From NCBI GenBank assembly GCA_021204565.1, contig JAJPZE010000255.1, positions 1 through 7,681 on the forward strand: a DNA stretch of 7,681 nt, written 5' to 3'. Source of the DNA: Prevotella sp. (GTDB taxonomy: Bacteria; Bacteroidota; Bacteroidia; Bacteroidales; Bacteroidaceae). Shown in pieces: positions 5,704-7,681 of this stretch. Both the position numbers and the translations under genes were made by a program. Within the stretch, counting starts at the first letter, position 1, and every line of letters starts with the position of its first letter. The notes under the pieces are model-generated. The model was not told the DNA's origin. It made no database searches and worked only from the letters and a program-made list of their open reading frames with translations.

Positions 5704-7681
5704 ATGTACAGGATAGTCAGCAAAGAGCAGTTTTCCGAAAAGGTTTTCCGGTTAGTCGTCGAGGCTCCGATGATTGCAAAAAGCCGCAAAGCGGGTCATT
5801 TCGTTGTTGTTCGCACGGGTGCAAAAGGCGAGCGCATACCGCTGACGATAGTGGACTCGGATGTCGATCGGGGTACGGTTACGTTAGTGGTTCAGGTCGT
5901 AGGTTACTCGTCGGCGAAGTTATGCCGGCTGAACGTCGGGGACGAGTTGACGGATATTGTCGGTCCGCTTGGTCAGGCGACGAAGATAGAGAATTACGGG
6001 ACGGTACTTTGTGCCGGGGGCGGCGTGGGTGTTGCTCCGATGTTGCCGATTATCAAGGCATTGAAAGCGGCGGGCAACCGCGTGGTGTCCGTTTTGGCGG
6101 GGCGCACTAAGGAGCTCATTATCCTCGAAGACGACGTACGTCGTGTTTCCGACGACGTGATTATAATGACGGACGACGGGAGTTACGGTCGGAAAGGGGT
6201 CGTTACCGTCGGTATGGAGGAGGTTATCCGGCGGGAGAAGGTTGACAAATGCTTCGCTATCGGTCCGGCGGTTATGATGAAGTTCTGTTGCATTCTGACG
6301 AAGAAATACGGCATACCGACGGACGTTTCGCTGAACACGATAATGGTTGACGGGACGGGGATGTGCGGTGCGTGCCGGGTTACGGTCGGGGGACGGACGC
6401 GGTTCGTATGCGTCGACGGTCCGGAGTTCGACGGGCACGAGGTTGACTTCGACGAGATGTTCAAGCGTATGGGAGCGTTCAAGGCGGAGGAGCAGGAAGA
6501 GATGAAGAAACTCGAAGAACATGTATCGGCGTGTGCCGCAAACAAGGGTTCGGGCGCTCCGGAGAAGTGTAATTGCGCCGCCCCGTCTCCACAAGCTCCC
6601 CTATCGGAGCTGACCGATTACGATGCGGAATGGCGCAAGGCCGTCCGCGCGACATTAAAAGCGAAGGAGCGCGGAGCGATAGAGCGGTGCCGCATGAACG
6701 AGCTTGACCCCGTGTACAGAGCGACGACGCGGAGCGAAGAAGTGAATAAGGGTCTGACGCGCGAGCAGGCGTTGACGGAAGCCAAACGTTGTCTCGACTG
6801 CAAGAAGCCGACGTGTATAGAGGGTTGTCCGGTTAATATCGACATCCCCTCGTTCATAAAGAATATAGAGCGCGGAGCATTCCTCGAAGCCGCCCGCGTA
6901 TTAAAGGCGACGAGCGCGTTACCGGCGGTATGCGGCCGTGTCTGCCCTCAGGAGAAGCAATGCGAGAGCCGTTGCATACATTTGAAGATGGGGCATCAGC
7001 CGGTAGCTATCGGTTATTTGGAGCGTTTCGCCGCCGACTATGAACGCGAGTCGGGACGTATGTCGCTGCCCGAGTGCAAGGAGAAGAACGGGATAAAGAT
7101 AGCGATTGTAGGTTCCGGTCCGGCGGGGTTGTCGTGCGCCGGCGACTTGGCTAAGGCCGGTTTCGACGTAACCGTATTCGAGGCGTTACACGAGATTGGC
7201 GGCGTGCTGAAATACGGCATACCGGAGTTCCGGTTGCCGAACGCGATTGTTGATGTAGAGATTGACAACCTGCGGAAGATTGGCGTAACGTTCGTAAAAG
7301 ATTGCGTCGTGGGGAAGACGATCACCGTCGACGACCTGAACGACGAGGGGTATAAGGCGATATTTGTTGCGTCGGGCGCGGGTCTGCCGGGCTTTATGAA
7401 CATACCGGGGGAGAATGCCGTAGGGGTTATGTCGTCGAACGAATACCTGACGCGGGTTAACCTTATGGGTGCCGGGACAAAGGAGAGCGACACGCCCGTA
7501 AAGAAAGCGAAGAGGGTGATGGTTGTAGGCGGGGGCAACACTGCAATGGACTCCTGCCGCACGGCAAAACGTCTCGGCGCGGAGAAGGTTTATATTGTTT
7601 ACCGCCGCTCGGAAGCCGAAATGCCGGCACGTATAGAAGAGGTGAAGCACGCCAAGGAGGAGGGTATCGAGTTTATGACGC
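5704..7681 (+). CDS. nfnAB: Fused NfnA-NfnB-type oxidoreductase (dihydroorotate-dehydrogenase-B-like NAD-binding subunit fused to glutamate-synthase-small-subunit-like protein), cut at the right edge
   Basis: 659 codons are present, open to the edge; about 100 more are expected. The N-terminal half is a ferredoxin-reductase-like module: flavin-binding RIPLT (44-48), nucleotide-binding CAGGGVGVAPM (103-113), and a [2Fe-2S] site DGTGMCGAC (216-224: C221, C224) with C236 in the FVCVDGPEFDGHEVDF segment. D216 is a candidate fourth ligand, since an Asp ligand is known in Nfn proteins. A linker (about 273-302) follows. The C-terminal half is GltD/NfnB-like: cysteines 363, 366, 371, 375 and 410, 414, 420, 424 for two [4Fe-4S] clusters, an FAD site GSGPAG (470-475), and an NADPH site GGGNTAMD (609-616). 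Nfn couples NADH and reduced ferredoxin to NADP+ reduction by flavin-based bifurcation in the cytoplasm; glutamate synthesis support is an alternative. Such fusions are usual in Bacteroidota. ATG 5704 fits the promoter and start of the domain. The domain assignment is secure; bifurcation is inferred from the family. Confidence 0.93.
   Translation, partial: MYRIVSKEQFSEKVFRLVVEAPMIAKSRKAGHFVVVRTGAKGERIPLTIVDSDVDRGTVTLVVQVVGYSSAKLCRLNVGDELTDIVGPLGQATKIENYGTVLCAGGGVGVAPMLPIIKALKAAGNRVVSVLAGRTKELIILEDDVRRVSDDVIIMTDDGSYGRKGVVTVGMEEVIRREKVDKCFAIGPAVMMKFCCILTKKYGIPTDVSLNTIMVDGTGMCGACRVTVGGRTRFVCVDGPEFDGHEVDFDEMFKRMGAFKAEEQEEMKKLEEHVSACAANKGSGAPEKCNCAAPSPQAPLSELTDYDAEWRKAVRATLKAKERGAIERCRMNELDPVYRATTRSEEVNKGLTREQALTEAKRCLDCKKPTCIEGCPVNIDIPSFIKNIERGAFLEAARVLKATSALPAVCGRVCPQEKQCESRCIHLKMGHQPVAIGYLERFAADYERESGRMSLPECKEKNGIKIAIVGSGPAGLSCAGDLAKAGFDVTVFEALHEIGGVLKYGIPEFRLPNAIVDVEIDNLRKIGVTFVKDCVVGKTITVDDLNDEGYKAIFVASGAGLPGFMNIPGENAVGVMSSNEYLTRVNLMGAGTKESDTPVKKAKRVMVVGGGNTAMDSCRTAKRLGAEKVYIVYRRSEAEMPARIEEVKHAKEEGIEFMT

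Noticed and set aside
5920..6594. A 224-codon minus-strand open frame opposite the Nfn-type gene
   Set aside because: It is antisense to the [2Fe-2S] motif region of a clear gene, has no recognisable domain, and other similar antisense frames occur along the same gene.

Overview
The window looks like a chromosomal segment of a Bacteroidales (Bacteroidota) bacterium. The evidence is threefold. SecA has the long N-terminal region typical of that phylum. The promoters match the Bacteroidota -33 TTTG / -7 TAnnTTTG pattern rather than -35/-10 boxes, and genes lack clear Shine-Dalgarno sequences. The right-hand gene is a fused NfnA-NfnB/glutamate-synthase-like flavoprotein of the type seen in Bacteroides relatives. 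I see no mobile element, CRISPR array, tRNA or rRNA.

Layout, left to right. Four genes lie on the minus strand and one on the plus strand. Positions 1-1598 hold the first 532 codons of secA, which runs off the left edge. Positions 1664-3070 encode an exported alkaline-phosphatase-superfamily protein that appears to have lost nearly all its catalytic residues. Positions 3057-4310 encode a DUF4105/Lnb-type membrane protein, a likely lipoprotein N-acyltransferase. A good Bacteroidota promoter lies just upstream of this last gene, and the three genes (lnb-like, pseudo-phosphatase, secA) read leftward as a probable operon with a gene overlap and a 65-nt gap. Positions 4545-4910 encode ribosomal protein L19, with its own promoter and a structured leader; strong hairpins separate it from the lnb promoter. 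After a divergent intergenic region of nearly 800 bp, positions 5704 to the right edge encode the fused Nfn-type oxidoreductase, cut before its C-terminus.

How the genes fit together. The left operon joins protein export (SecA) with probable lipoprotein maturation (Lnb-like) and an exported protein of unknown role between them, which makes an envelope-biogenesis unit plausible. L19 is housekeeping. The right gene handles NADH/NADPH/ferredoxin electron balance.

The most interesting items are the apparent pseudo-phosphatase between lnb and secA, two interlocked inverted repeats over the oxidoreductase promoter, and a plus-strand intrinsic terminator inside the divergent intergenic region with no annotated gene upstream of it. 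The last suggests an unannotated small RNA or peptide. All family assignments are by eye from motifs; no database search was possible.
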